DNA from: Kordiimonas pumila
Lineage (GTDB): Bacteria; Pseudomonadota; Alphaproteobacteria; Sphingomonadales; Kordiimonadaceae
Direction of reading: 5' to 3'
Assembly: GCF_015240255.1 (NCBI RefSeq)
Contig: NZ_CP061205.1
Span: 1,199,501 to 1,263,500 of the forward strand
Length of the DNA stretch: 64,000 nucleotides
Shown here piece after piece: positions 1-12,500 of the stretch; the stretch's first letter is position 1; every line of letters begins with the position of its first letter. A program made the translations under genes and the position numbers. Below the pieces are notes generated by a model, which was not told where the DNA came from, did no database searches, and saw only the letters and a program-made list of their open reading frames with translations.

Positions 1-1
1 A

Positions 2-589
2 GTGTTCCGTATGGCAGGCTTTGATGGAACCGACTACGGCTTGCCGCAGCCAGACTACCCGCTCGATGGTGCCCATCCGGTTATGAACTCGCAGATTTTA
101 TTCCATATTGCGCACCATGATGTCATCCCCAAGGGGGATGTTAAATCTTACAGTGGCAAAACCGTTACCTTTACTGATGACAGCACTGTCGAGGTTGACC
201 TTATTCTTCATGCCACCGGATATAAGCGCGATTTCCCGTTCCTAGAAAGTGATCTTCTTGAGTGGAAGGATAATATCCCTGACTTGTTCCTGCATGCAGT
301 GCCGCGCAATCATGATAATCTCTTATTTATGGGCTATATCAACACGGCAGCTGGGCTGGGTGACGGCATTAAGACCCAAGGAATGTTTGTGAAAAACTAT
401 GCCCTAGCATACGCGAAAAAATTACCGGGGCTTGAGAAGTTTTTAGAAGCCAAGAAAACGGATCAGCCTGATTTGGGGCAAACCTATTATATCGACTCTT
501 ACCGTCACAAGTGGGAGGCTGACCTCTGGAAGCTGTTGGGGCATTCACGCCGTTACCGTGAAATGCTGGTTGAGGGCTATAATGACTGA
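2..589 (+). CDS. Flavin-containing monooxygenase, C-terminal part (5' end outside window)
   Basis: The reading frame is open to the left edge, so only about the last 195 residues are present. The piece carries the FMO-type ATGY signature (HATGY, about residue 71 of the visible part), followed by a region rich in aromatic and charged residues that matches the C-terminal half of group B flavin monooxygenases. Such enzymes use FAD and NADPH to oxygenate a heteroatom or insert oxygen next to a ketone. The stop codon at 587-589 overlaps the start of the megasynthase gene by 8 bases, so the two are translationally coupled. This makes a tailoring role in the same natural-product pathway likely (inference). 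Whether it acts on a carrier-bound chain or on the free product cannot be seen. The nucleotide-binding N-terminus lies outside the window. Confidence 0.82.
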   Translation: MFRMAGFDGTDYGLPQPDYPLDGAHPVMNSQILFHIAHHDVIPKGDVKSYSGKTVTFTDDSTVEVDLILHATGYKRDFPFLESDLLEWKDNIPDLFLHAVPRNHDNLLFMGYINTAAGLGDGIKTQGMFVKNYALAYAKKLPGLEKFLEAKKTDQPDLGQTYYIDSYRHKWEADLWKLLGHSRRYREMLVEGYND

Positions 590-3500
590 GCGCGGACCAA
601 AGGACATAAGGCAGAAAATGGCTGCACTGTTAGACGCAGAGCTGGTCGCGCGTGGCCGTGCGCGTTACGCCGCCGAGCGTGCTACACAGGCCCCAGATGC
701 GCATGAGGCTCAGTCTAATTCAGGCACGATTGCAGATACGCCCGATATGACAAGCCTTTTGCGCAGGGATGTGACGCGGCTTGCTTGTCAGGCGCTGGAA
801 ATGCAAGAAGACCAACTGGACCCCACGGAAAATCTGGCTAATTTTGGTGTGGACTCAATCGCTATTACCGAAGTTATGGTTCAGATTTCGCGATTTTACG
901 GCGTTTCTATTGCGCCGACGACCTTCTTTGAAGCGAAGCATTTGAAGCATCTCAGTGATATTTTGGCTGATCGTTATGCCAAACAAATTACGGCGCATTA
1001 TCAGGCACAAGTATCTGATAAGGCTACTGAGAAAGCAGAGCAACCCAAGGCGGCTAAAACACCAGTTATGCCCGCCGCGTGGCTGGAGCGGCATAAAAAA
1101 CTGGGCAGCACGCTGACCAATATCAAACCTGTAAAGGTTGAGGCAAAAGCACCAGGCCGGGTTAAGGCTGAAAGGCCAGTACAGCCACAACCTGCTTCTC
1201 AAAAAGGTGATGCAGCAGTTGAACCCATCGCCATTATCTCGATGGAAGGCATGTTTCCTAACAGCCCGGATATAGAGAGCCTGCTTGAAAACTTACTGAA
1301 GGGTACGGACTGTATTGAAGAGGTGCCAACCAGCCGGTGGGATTGGCGCAAGGTAGAGGGTGACCCGAAAAAAGGGGCGTTTACACAGGTGAAACATGGG
1401 GGCTTTGTGCCGGATCATGACCTGTTCGATGCTTCTTTCTTTAACATTTCCCCACGTGAAGCAGAATTGATCGACCCGCAGCACAGATTGTTTATGCTGT
1501 CTGTCTGGCGGTTAATTGAAAAGGCAGGATATGCTTCAAGCTCTTTGGCGGGTAAAAAAATCAGCATTTTCCTTGGCATCAATTTGCTGGATCATGTGGA
1601 CCGTGTAAACAGTGCGGGCCTTATGGAGGCGCAGCAAATGACAGGCCTTGGGCATGCGTTCTGCCCCAACCGCCTTTCATTTATGCTGGATATTCACGGC
1701 CCAAGTGAAGTTGTGGATACAGCGTGCTCAAGCTCCCTTGTTGCTCTCCACCGTGCTGTCATGAGCATCCGCCATGAGGGCTGCGAAATGGCGATTGCGG
1801 GCGGGTCTAACCTGATGCTTGGCCCCAAGCAGCATATATTGTTTTCCAAAACCGGCATGTTGGCGGCTGATGGACGTTCAAAAACATTCTCCAAGAATGC
1901 AGACGGCTATGGCCGCGCTGACGGTGTTGGGGTTGTTCTATTAAAACCGCTCTCAAAGGCTGAGGCGGACGGCGACCAGATTTTAGGACTGATTAAGGGC
2001 TCTGCAGAACAACACGGCGGGCAAGGCAGTTCCCTGACGGCGCCCAATTCGGCAGCGCAGGCCCGCATGATTGTTGAGGCACACAGACGCGCGGATGTTG
2101 ACCCGCGTTCTATCAGCTATGTTGAATGCCACGGTACAGGTACGCCGCTTGGCGACCCAGCGGAAGTTGAGGGACTGAAGCTCGCTTTTGCACAGCGGTA
2201 TAAAGATTTGGGCATTGAAGCGCCTAAGGGTGCCAAAATTGGACTGGGGTCTATAAAGTCCAACATTGGCCACACGGAAACAGCGGCGGGTGTTGCGGGC
2301 ATTATTAAAATACTATTGTCCCTGCAACAAAAGAAACTGTTTAAAACCCTGCACTGCGACGATGTTAACCCGCTGCTTACATTGGAAGACAGCCCATTTT
2401 ACCTGTTGCAGGACGGTGCAGATTGGCAGTCCCCGGAATGTGAGGGGCAATTTGGCCCGCGTACGGCTTGCATCAGTTCTTTTGGGGCGGGCGGTGCTAA
2501 TGCACATGTCGTGATCGAGGAATACCACGCTGAGCAAAGGGCCGTTACCAATCCAGTATGGTCGGGTGCGCCAGCTGTGGTTCCGCTGTCGGCGAAAAAT
2601 AAGGCCGGGCTCAGACAAATTGTTGAAAATATTTTGTCGGTGGCAAGCCAGTATGATTTCTCTGATCTGGTTTATACGCTTCAGGTTGGGCGTGATGCCA
2701 TGCGGGAACGGGCCGCCTTTGTTGCCTCAAATACGGATGAACTGAAAGAAGCTATATTAGACTATCTATCTGGTAACGATAATCCGGCGTATCATCAGGG
2801 CACTATCCTACGCGGCGGCGATGATCATATGAATCCGGCAGGCTCGGGGGCAGAGGCTGTGGCAGCCGCGTGGGTCAAAGGCGTGAGTGTTGATTGGGCC
2901 AAATATTATGCTGAAAGTCAGCCAAAGCGCCTCTCATTGCCATTATACCCTTACGCGCTAAAAAGGTTCTCTTTACCGATAGAGAAAGGCGACCAGCAAG
3001 AAACTGTCCCTCAAGATACACCGAGACCAAAAGCGCCGCTCACACCGAAAGCGGTTAGCACGACAAAATTTGAACTGGAACTGACGGGGGACGAGTTTTT
3101 CCTGACCGACCATGTGATTTTGGGGCAGCAGATACTTCCGGGTGTTGCGTACCTTGAAATGGTACAGCAGGCGGCCTCCATGCTGATTAAAGCCCCAATC
3201 ACTTTGAAGAAAACAGTCTGGCTAAAGCCAATGGTGGTTGAAAGCGTGACGACTATTTCAATTGTCTTTTCACAGCGGGGGGATAGTGATTGGCTAGCGC
3301 AGGTTTATGCGAAAACGGCTTCAGGAGAGCAGATAGAATACGCCCAAATTAAAGTCATGCAAGTTGGGGCCTTCAGTGCCGCTTTGGCAGACTTGGATGC
3401 TTTGAAAGCACAGGCTGGGAACAGCTATTCAGCGGAAGACATTTACCGTATTTTTGATGATATGAAGCTGTCTTACGGTCCCGGGCACCGGCCGGTTCGC

Positions 3501-6500
3501 GAAATAAAATGCATGTATGTGAATGGCTTGCCTCAGGTACTCGGTAAGCTGGTGCTGCCTGAAAGCATTGCGGGATCGCTGGATCAGTTCGCTCTGCATC
3601 CGGGTTTAATGGATGGTGCTTTTCAGACAGTGGTGGGGCTGGGTTTGCATGCGACCAGCGCGCCTAATGAAACAGCCCTTCCGTTTGCCATTGATAGTGT
3701 GGAATATATCAAGCCCTTGCAAGATGACATATGGGTGCATGTGCGGGCTACAGGTGCAGCCGAGGCAGGTAGCCAGGTTCAGCGGTCTGATATTGACCTG
3801 ATCGCGGGTGATGGGTCCATTTGTGTGCGCCTCAGGGGCTTTATGGCAAGGCTTGTGAAACAACCACAGGCCCAACCGCAAGAAACACATATCTTCAAAC
3901 CCCACTGGTCAAAAGTGACAGAGGATACGCATTCAAATACGGTATTTGAGAAACAGCATGTGCTTGCCTTCAGCCCGTATATCAAGGAACTCAAAGACAA
4001 TGCGTATAGCGCAACCTTATATGATTTAGGACCGCTGGAGACAGATAACATAGCCGTACTTTATAAGGACATGGCTTCTCAAATCCTTACGGCTATTCAG
4101 AATATCGTGAAGGTCCCTAAATTTGGTCCTCAGCTTGTGCAGGTTGTCTTGCCGGATGATGTTGCGCTAAGTCCCTTAACGGGCATTGTCGGGATGTTAC
4201 GGACTGTTCGGAAAGAGTATCCAAAGGTGGCGGCACAACTGGTGTCAGTATCTGACCAGTCGCCTAAAGCTGTGTCTGATATCCTTGCCCTTGCAGCAGA
4301 AACTTTGGAAGCACCGTGGCTGCGCTTGTCTAGTGAAGGTGATTTAGAACAGCACCAGTGGGACTTGAGGGAAGCTTGTGAGGCTTCCCGTTCAGTTGCG
4401 TTTGAGGATGGCAAGGTTTACCTGATCACAGGCGGTAGCGGCGGCATCGCGGGACAACTGACCCGACATATCCTTGCGAGCGCCCCCAACGCCCATGTGG
4501 TTCTGACCAGCCGCTCAGCTATTGATGTTGATAAACTTCATTGGCTCAAGGAAGATGAGCGCAGGCAAGTTCAGTATATTTCGGCTGATATTACAGTAGC
4601 CGAGAGTACAGTTAGTCTAATTGACAGTATTAAGAAAAAACATGGCCATATAAACGGTGTATTCCATGCAGCCGGCATTCTTGATGATGGTGCTTTATTA
4701 AATAAAACAGAGGAAAGCCTACAGGCTGTACTAGCGCCCAAAGTGGATGGTATTGTTCACCTGGATAAGGTGCTTGCAGGGGAGAGGCTGGACTTTATGA
4801 TCCTCTTCTCGTCGATCGCTTGCGCACTTGGTAATGTTGGACAAACTGACTATGCCGCCGCGAACGGCTTTTTGGATGGTTTTGCCCGCATGCGGGAAAT
4901 GCGCTGCACGGAAGGTAGCCGATGCGGCAGAACAGTCTCTGTCGCATGGCCATTGTGGCGCGACGGCGGGATGCAGCTTAGCGATGATGCTGTCGCTGGC
5001 ATGACACGCACAACCGGGTTAACGCTTCTTTCCAGTGACGCGGCTATTGCTGCCATGATGACATTGCTGTCGGGTGAAAGCAGCCATGCACTCGTTACCT
5101 CAGGTGATGCAGAAAAAATCACTGCGTTTATAAAAGGGGGTGACCTCTTATCACATGATCAGAAAAGGTCCGTGAACCAGCCGGCACCAAGCCAAAGCGC
5201 GGCGATGTACGCGGATACGGGCGATATGTCTGCGGCGCTTATTCTGGCGCTCAAGACAATTGTCAGTGATGAACTGAAAGTGCCGGTGGATGAACTGGAT
5301 GTTGACGAACAGCTCTCGGAATATGGTTTTGATTCCATTGGTTTTGCGCAGCTTGCCAATGCCATTAATGACCATTTTAATCTCGACATTATACCGACAC
5401 TCTTTTTTGAATGCCCGAGCCTGGACGAACTGAGCGCGTACTTTATCAGCGAGTATGCTGATCAGATAAGCGAAAAACTTGGTATTTCAGCGCCTGCTGT
5501 GCCGACGTCCCAGCAAGAACCGGCTGTGACTGCGCCAGCCGCAGCACCCGTGAAGCAGCCTAAAAGGGTTGAAGACGGTGATGATCCGGTTGTAATTGTT
5601 GGGATGAGCTGTCAGTACCCTGAAGCAGAGAGTGTTGAAGAATATTGGCAAAATCTGCTGAATAATGTGGATGCGATCAGTGAAATCCCGGCTGACAGGT
5701 GGGATTGGCGCGATTACTGGGGTGACCCTCTCAAAGAAGCGGGCCGTACAAACATTAAGTGGGGTGGCTTTATCAAAAATGCTGGCGGCTTTGACCCTGA
5801 TTTCTTTGGCATCTCTCGTCCTGAAGCAAGGTTGATAGACCCGCAGCAAAGGCTTCTGTTACAGCAAACATGGCGGCTTTTTGAAGATGCGGGCTATGCG
5901 CCGAAAAGCTTCTCTGGGTCAGACATGGGTGTCTTCCTTGGTATTGCGGACTCTGCTTACAGTAATATCGTTGCTAGAGATGTTGAGCAGATCGAAGGTT
6001 ATACCATGGCGGGCCTTGCGCCGTCGCTTGGGCCAAACCGCATTAGCTATTTTTATAACTTGCACGGCCCTAGTGTGGCGGTTGAAACCGCGTGCTCCAG
6101 CGCACTGGTAGCGGTGCACAGAGCCATAGAGTCTATTGTAGCAGGGCGTTGCTCTTCCGCCATTGCAGGTGGCATCAACTTACTGTTAAGCCCCTACACA
6201 TACATCGGTTTCTCAAAAGCTGGCATGTTGGCCTCAGATGGCCGCTGCAAAACCTTCAGTGCTGACGCGAACGGGTATGCGCGCGGTGAAGGTTTGGGGC
6301 TTATTCTGTTAAAGCGTTTATCTGAGGCGGAACGCGCCGGCGATAAGATTTTAGCCATTGTGCGCGCAAGCGGTGAAAACCACGGCGGCTTTGCAACCAG
6401 CTTAACAGCGCCGAACCCCAAGGCGCAGGCCAGTTTGCTGCGCGATGTTTACCGCCGGTCTGGCGTTGACCCGCGCACAGTAAGCTATATTGAAGCCCAC

Positions 6501-9500
6501 GGCACAGGCACCCCCATGGGCGACCCGATTGAGGTGGAGGCCCTGACGGCGGCCTTTAAAGACCTGCACCGCGAGGCGGAAGTGCAGTACGGCAACAGCA
6601 TAGAAACACCAGCGCGTGGTTTGGGCTCTGTTAAGTCAAACATGGGCCATTTGGAAATTGCCGCAGGTATTGCGGGTTTGATGAAAGTGGTGCTGCAAAT
6701 GCAAGCTGGAACGCTTGTTAAATCGCTGCATACAGAAACCTTAAACCCATATTTGAAGCTGGATAAAGGTAACTTCTTTGTTGTTGACAAAAACCGGCCA
6801 TGGCAGCGGGTGCTAGACGGTGATGGTCATGCACAGCCATTCCGAGCAGGGGTTAGTAGCTTCGGTTTTGGCGGCAGCAATGCCCATGTGGTGCTGGAAG
6901 AATATATTGCGCCGTCTTCTTCGGTGGTCAGTTATTCAGAACCCGCCGGAAGTTATTTTGTTCCTATATCCGCGCGTACAGAAAACCAGCTTCAGCAATC
7001 TGTTGCACGGCTGAAAGACTATCTCGCTGCAACCGGTGATCAGCTTTCTGATATTGCCTATACGCTGCAGGTCGCACGTCAGGGGATGGACCAGCGCATT
7101 GCTATTGTTGCCCATTCTAAGTCGGACCTGGCCGATAAATTGTCGGCATATTTGAAAGGACAGGCGTGCACAGATCTTTATGCCAGCAGCGTAAAAGGTG
7201 GCCGTGAAACTGTTGATATCCTTAGAAATGACGATAATTTCCGTAAAGCTGCAGAGCAGTCAGTGGCCTCTGGTAACTATCAAACAGTTGCCTCCCTGTG
7301 GGTGCGCGGGTTTGAAGTTGATTGGCAAGTGCTGAACAATCAGCGCATATGCCAGAAAGTTGCGCTGCCGGGTTACCCATTTGAGACAACGTCTTACTGG
7401 GGAGCTGCGACTGCGGCGGTGCTACCGAAAGAAAAACCTGCCGCGATAATTGGTGCTACGGAGGCAATGCCTGCCACAAACAGCCCAGATGCAAATGTGG
7501 TGGCTAGTGTTGCGGTAGGGGCTGATGCCATTCTGGAAAAACTGGTTGAATTGGCAGCATCTGTTTTGGAAGTGGATACGGATGCTATAGATGTGGATGC
7601 AGAGCTTGGTGACTTCGGATTTGATTCCATTGTGATGACAACCTTTGCGGGGCATGTGAATGAAACCCTTGACCTGGATTTGTCACCCGCGGATTTCTTT
7701 GAGTTTTCAACGTTAGCGCAGCTCGCTGATCATATTGCTGCAACAGCAGATGTACAGGTAAGCACTGCCCCTGCTGTGCCCGAGCATACTCAGGCTATCA
7801 GTGCGGTGGAAGTGCCGAATTCTTCTGAAGGCAATGACCCCGTCGTAATCGTTGGCTATAGCTGTAATTTCCCGGGCGCAAGAGACGCTGATCAGTTCTG
7901 GCAAAACCTGAAGAGGGGGACTGAATCCATATCGCGTGTGCCGGAAGAACGCTGGGATTGGCGCGCCTTAGACGGTAACCCGAAAACTGACACTGGTAAA
8001 ACCAATGTACATTGGGGTGGTTTCTGCGATGGGATGCTGGAATTTGACCCAGCCTTCTTTAATATTTCCCCGCGCGAAGCCTTATTGATGGACCCGCAGC
8101 AACGTTTGCTGATGACGTATGTTTGGAAAACTATAGAAGATGCGGGGTATGATCCAACGTCCTTCACGGGCAAGAAACTGGCTATTTTTGCGGGCACTGC
8201 GGCGAGCGATTACCGACAATTAATTGGTAGTGCAGGGGGTGATGAGGGCTATGTGGCAACAGGCTCTGTTGCTTCAGTTGGCCCGAACCGCATGAGCTAT
8301 TTTCTTGATGTGCACGGTCCTAGCGAGCCGATTGAAACGGCTTGTTCCAGTTCGCTCGTTGCGCTGCACAGGGCTATACGATCCTTGAGGGACGGGGAAT
8401 GTGAAGCCGCAATTGCTGGCGGCGTGAACACAATGTTAACCCCAGATGCACACATTAATTTTTCGAAGGCGGGGATGCTGTCGCCGGACGGGCACTGCAA
8501 GACATTTTCCAAGGATGCGAATGGGTATGTGCGCGGCGAAGGTGTTGGTTTTGTACTCTTGAAAACGCTGTCCTCTGCCAAGCGTGACGGCGACCGCATT
8601 CTGGCTATTGTGAAGGCAAGCGGTGTGAACCACGGCGGACATGCCAATTCCCTCACTGCTCCTAACACTAATGCGCAAGCTGCTTTGCTGCGTGATACAT
8701 ATGCATCAGCCGGTGTTAATGCCTATGATATCGGATATATCGAAGCACACGGTACAGGGACAGCCCTTGGAGATCCAGTTGAGATTAACGCCTTGAAAGC
8801 AGCCTTCGGTGTATCACCGGAGAATGAAGCGCATTATGCATCAAGGCACTGTGCTATTGGGTCTGTTAAAACCAATATTGGCCATTTGGAACTAGCGGCG
8901 GGTATCGCGGGTATTATCAAAACCCTGTTGCAGATGGAGCATAAGATGCTTGTTCCGTCGCTACATAGTGCAGACCTAAACCCGCACATTAAACTTGATG
9001 GGTCGCCCTTTAGGATAAATCAGACGCTTTGCTCTTGGGAACCATTCAAGGATGCCGAAGGTCATGCTATACCAAGGCTTGCTGGGGTTAGCAGCTTTGG
9101 TTTTGGCGGTGTGAATGCCCATATCGTGCTGGAAGAATACATGGAGGCTGCCCATGCCGCCCCGGTGCCCCCAGAGACAGATAGACATGTTTTTATCCTG
9201 TCAGCAAAAACTGAATCAGCTTTAAGAGAGCAGGCGAAAACCCTATACGCTTCTCTCTCGAACTTTGAAGCAAAAGATGCCCGCAGTATTGCCTTTACCT
9301 TGCAGGTAGGGCGTTATGCCATGATCCAGCGTTTGGCAATCGTAGCTGCCAGCCTGTCTGAGTTGGGCCGGTATCTGCAAGCCTATCTTGCAGGCGAAAC
9401 ACATGATGATATTTTTGTTGGTAGCATACCGGAAAATCACAAAAGCAAAACCAATGGCATATTTGCGAGCGATCTACCGTCTGATATAGCATCAGCTTGG

Positions 9501-12500
9501 GTTGAAGGTCAGGCTATTGATTGGCATGCCTATTACAAAACGCCGGTGCAAAGGGTGCAGTTACCGACATATTCCTTTGCGCGTGATATATATCACATTG
9601 CCCTATCTGCAAAGAAACAAGCGCAAGAAGACAAACCTTATAAGGCCTTCAACGGCGTTATAGAGGCTGACGCCTTCTATCTTCGCGATCATATGGTGAT
9701 GGGGAAGAAAATCCTGCCGGGGGCAATGGGGTTGGAACTGGTGAGATTTCTCTCGCGTGATGGCTCTTTTACGCCTGTGATGCTTAAAAATGTCAGTTGG
9801 CGTCGCCCCTTTGAATTAGCGGAGGGTACTGCAAAGCCGCAGGTTAGTTTTACAAAAACGGCGGTTGGCGGGGTGAACTTTGTATTTGAGGCCGCTGATG
9901 GCGGTGATGCCTATATGCGCGGCACGATTGGCAACATTGGTAATGTTATAGATTTAGTTAGGCAGGATATTCACCAGCTTCAGGTTTCGCTGTTACCAGT
10001 TGATGCTGCAGTTCTATACGCTAAATACCAGGATTTAGGGATAGTTTACGGCTCCACGTTTCAGGTAATTGAAAACTTGTACGCGGGTGATGGGCGGGTA
10101 CTTGCCCATTTGAAACTTGGGCAGGAAGCGGCAAAAGCAAAAGAGCTTGCTTTGCATCCGTCCATATTAGACGGCGCTTTCCATGCTGCATTGGCTCTTT
10201 TTGGTGATGACACTGATGGTAGTTTGGCCCTGCCCATTGGACTAGAAAGCATAGAGGTTTATCGCCCACTGCAATCTAATATGTGGGCGCATCTTACTGT
10301 GCGCTCAGCAGCAGGGGGGCTTATAAAGCTTGATATTGACCTGATGGATGCGGACGGGTTGGTAACGGCCATCATAAAATCATTCACGCTGAAAACCTTA
10401 CCTAAGGTGAAAAAGCCGACCATTCACGAGCAAGAAAATGCGAGAGGCATTGAAAAGCCTGCTTCACTTGAGCTGTATTTAACATCGATGTTGTCAGGGT
10501 TCACTGATATCCCTGCTGAAGACATTGACATGGATGTCCCGCTTGAGCGGTACGGCATGGATTCAATGCTGCTCACCAGAATGACAGAAACGCTTGAGGC
10601 GGATTTTGGCGAACTTCCCGCAACACTCTTTTTCGATCATTTAACGCTTGGGTCACTTTTGCAGTATTTTGCAGATAATCACGCGGACAAGCAGGCAGAA
10701 ATTGTAAGCACCCAAACGCATGTGAAGCCGTTAAACGTGGGTATGAATGATACATCGGTTGCCCGTCCTTATTCTGAATATGATCATCCGGTGGATGATA
10801 TTGCTATTATCGGGCTGTCTGGGCGCTACCCGCAGGCTGACAATCTGGATGAGTTTTGGAATAATCTTGTTGCAGGCAAAGACTGTATTACAGAGATACC
10901 CAAAGCACGGTGGGACCACGCAGTTCTTGTGCAGGCCGCAAAGGATTCAAAGCTGAATATCAAGAGCAAGTGGGGCGGCTTTGTTGATGGGGCCGATAGG
11001 TTTGATCCGCTGTTTTTTAATATTTCCCCCGCTGAAGCGCATTATCTGGACCCACAAGAACGCCTGTTTATGCAGTGCGCATGGGAAACAATTGAGGACG
11101 CGGGCTATACACGCCAAACACTTGCCCCGATGGAACCACCACTGGGCGGCAGCCATGTGGGTGTGTTTGTGGGTGTGATGTGGCAGGAATACCAGCTGTA
11201 TGGTGCCGAGCGGTATGCTAGTGGCGGCGCGCCTATTGCTATGTCCGGGAACGGATCATCTGTTGCAAACCGGGTTTCCTATTTCTGTAATTTCCACGGC
11301 CCAAGCCTGACGGTGGATACCATGTGTTCATCATCGTTGACGGCTATCCATTTGGCTGTTGAAAGCATCAAAAGTGGTAGTTGCAGTGTTGCTCTTGCGG
11401 GCGGTGTTAACCTTTCTTCACATTCGAATAAGTATGTTGGATTAGCACAAGCTAATTTCCTATCCTCTAACGGGAAATGCGAAAGCTTTGGACAAGGGGG
11501 CGATGGTTATGTGCCAAGTGAAGGCGTTGGTGCTGTTCTCTTGAAGCCGCTTAATAAAGCGGTGGCTGATAAAGACCAAATTTACGGGGTTATTCGTGGC
11601 TCAGAATTAAACCACGGCGGGCAGGTAAATGGCTATACTGTGCCAAACCCACATGCTCAGGCCGCTGTTATAAGCCGGGCCTTGAAACGCGCTGGTGTTG
11701 ATGCTGGCCAAATTGAGTATGTGGAAGCACACGGCACAGGCACAGCTCTTGGCGATCCTATTGAAATCGCTGCCTTGACACGTGCATACGAAAGCAGAAA
11801 TCAGGCAGCACAAAAGTGTGCTATCGGGTCTGTGAAAAGCAATATGGGGCATGCAGAAAGCGCAGCGGGGATCGCGGGCCTAAGTAAGATTTTGCTCCAG
11901 TTCAAGCATGATCAATTGGTTCCATCCATTCACGCAGATACATTGAACCCTAAAATCAACTTTGATAAAAGCCCGTTCAGGGTTCAGCGCGAAAACGTGG
12001 CTTGGAAACGCCGGTATATCAATGGCTTAGTTCAGCCACGCATGGCGGGGCTTTCATCTTTTGGGGCTGGTGGGTCAAACGCGCATTTTGTGGTGGAAGA
12101 CTATCAGTATGAAACTGAAAGTTTGGCGCATTCAGGCCCTTACATTTTGCCATTTTCGGCCCATGACAAGGATACCTTGAAACAAGTGATTTCACGGTTC
12201 CGCGATTTTAGCAAACAGTTACCAGACAACAAGTTGGCCTCTGCTGCATATTGTTTGCAAGTTGGCAGAGAGGCTTTTGATGAACGGATCGTTTTGATTG
12301 TTCACTCAGTTGCAGACCTTGCCCATAAGATAGATAAAGCCCTGTCATCGGCGTTTGAGACATTGCAGGGGCCGCATATTTATTACGGTTATGTAACTTT
12401 TTCAGGAAAACGGGGTGTCGTGCCAGATGCCTCGCGGCTTTCTGATGTAGCCCGTGCTTGGACCGGCGGCGCGCAAGTGGACTGGTCACTATTGTGGGGT

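Noticed and set aside
2524-3060. A possible acyltransferase domain after KS1 (and after the other KS domains)
   Set aside because: No GHSxG motif is found; the stretch is the short trans-AT linker ending in LPLYPY. The only GxSxG-like motif is in the C-terminal thioesterase.
5487-5849. Antisense open frames within the megasynthase gene (this one 120 aa, and many others)
   Set aside because: They mirror conserved KS and linker coding sequence, have no ribosome sites and no recognisable domains; the plus-strand frame is continuous.
10795-12105. KS4 as a catalytically dead KS0
   Set aside because: Cys, HGTGT His and GH His are all present, so loss of function cannot be claimed from the motifs.
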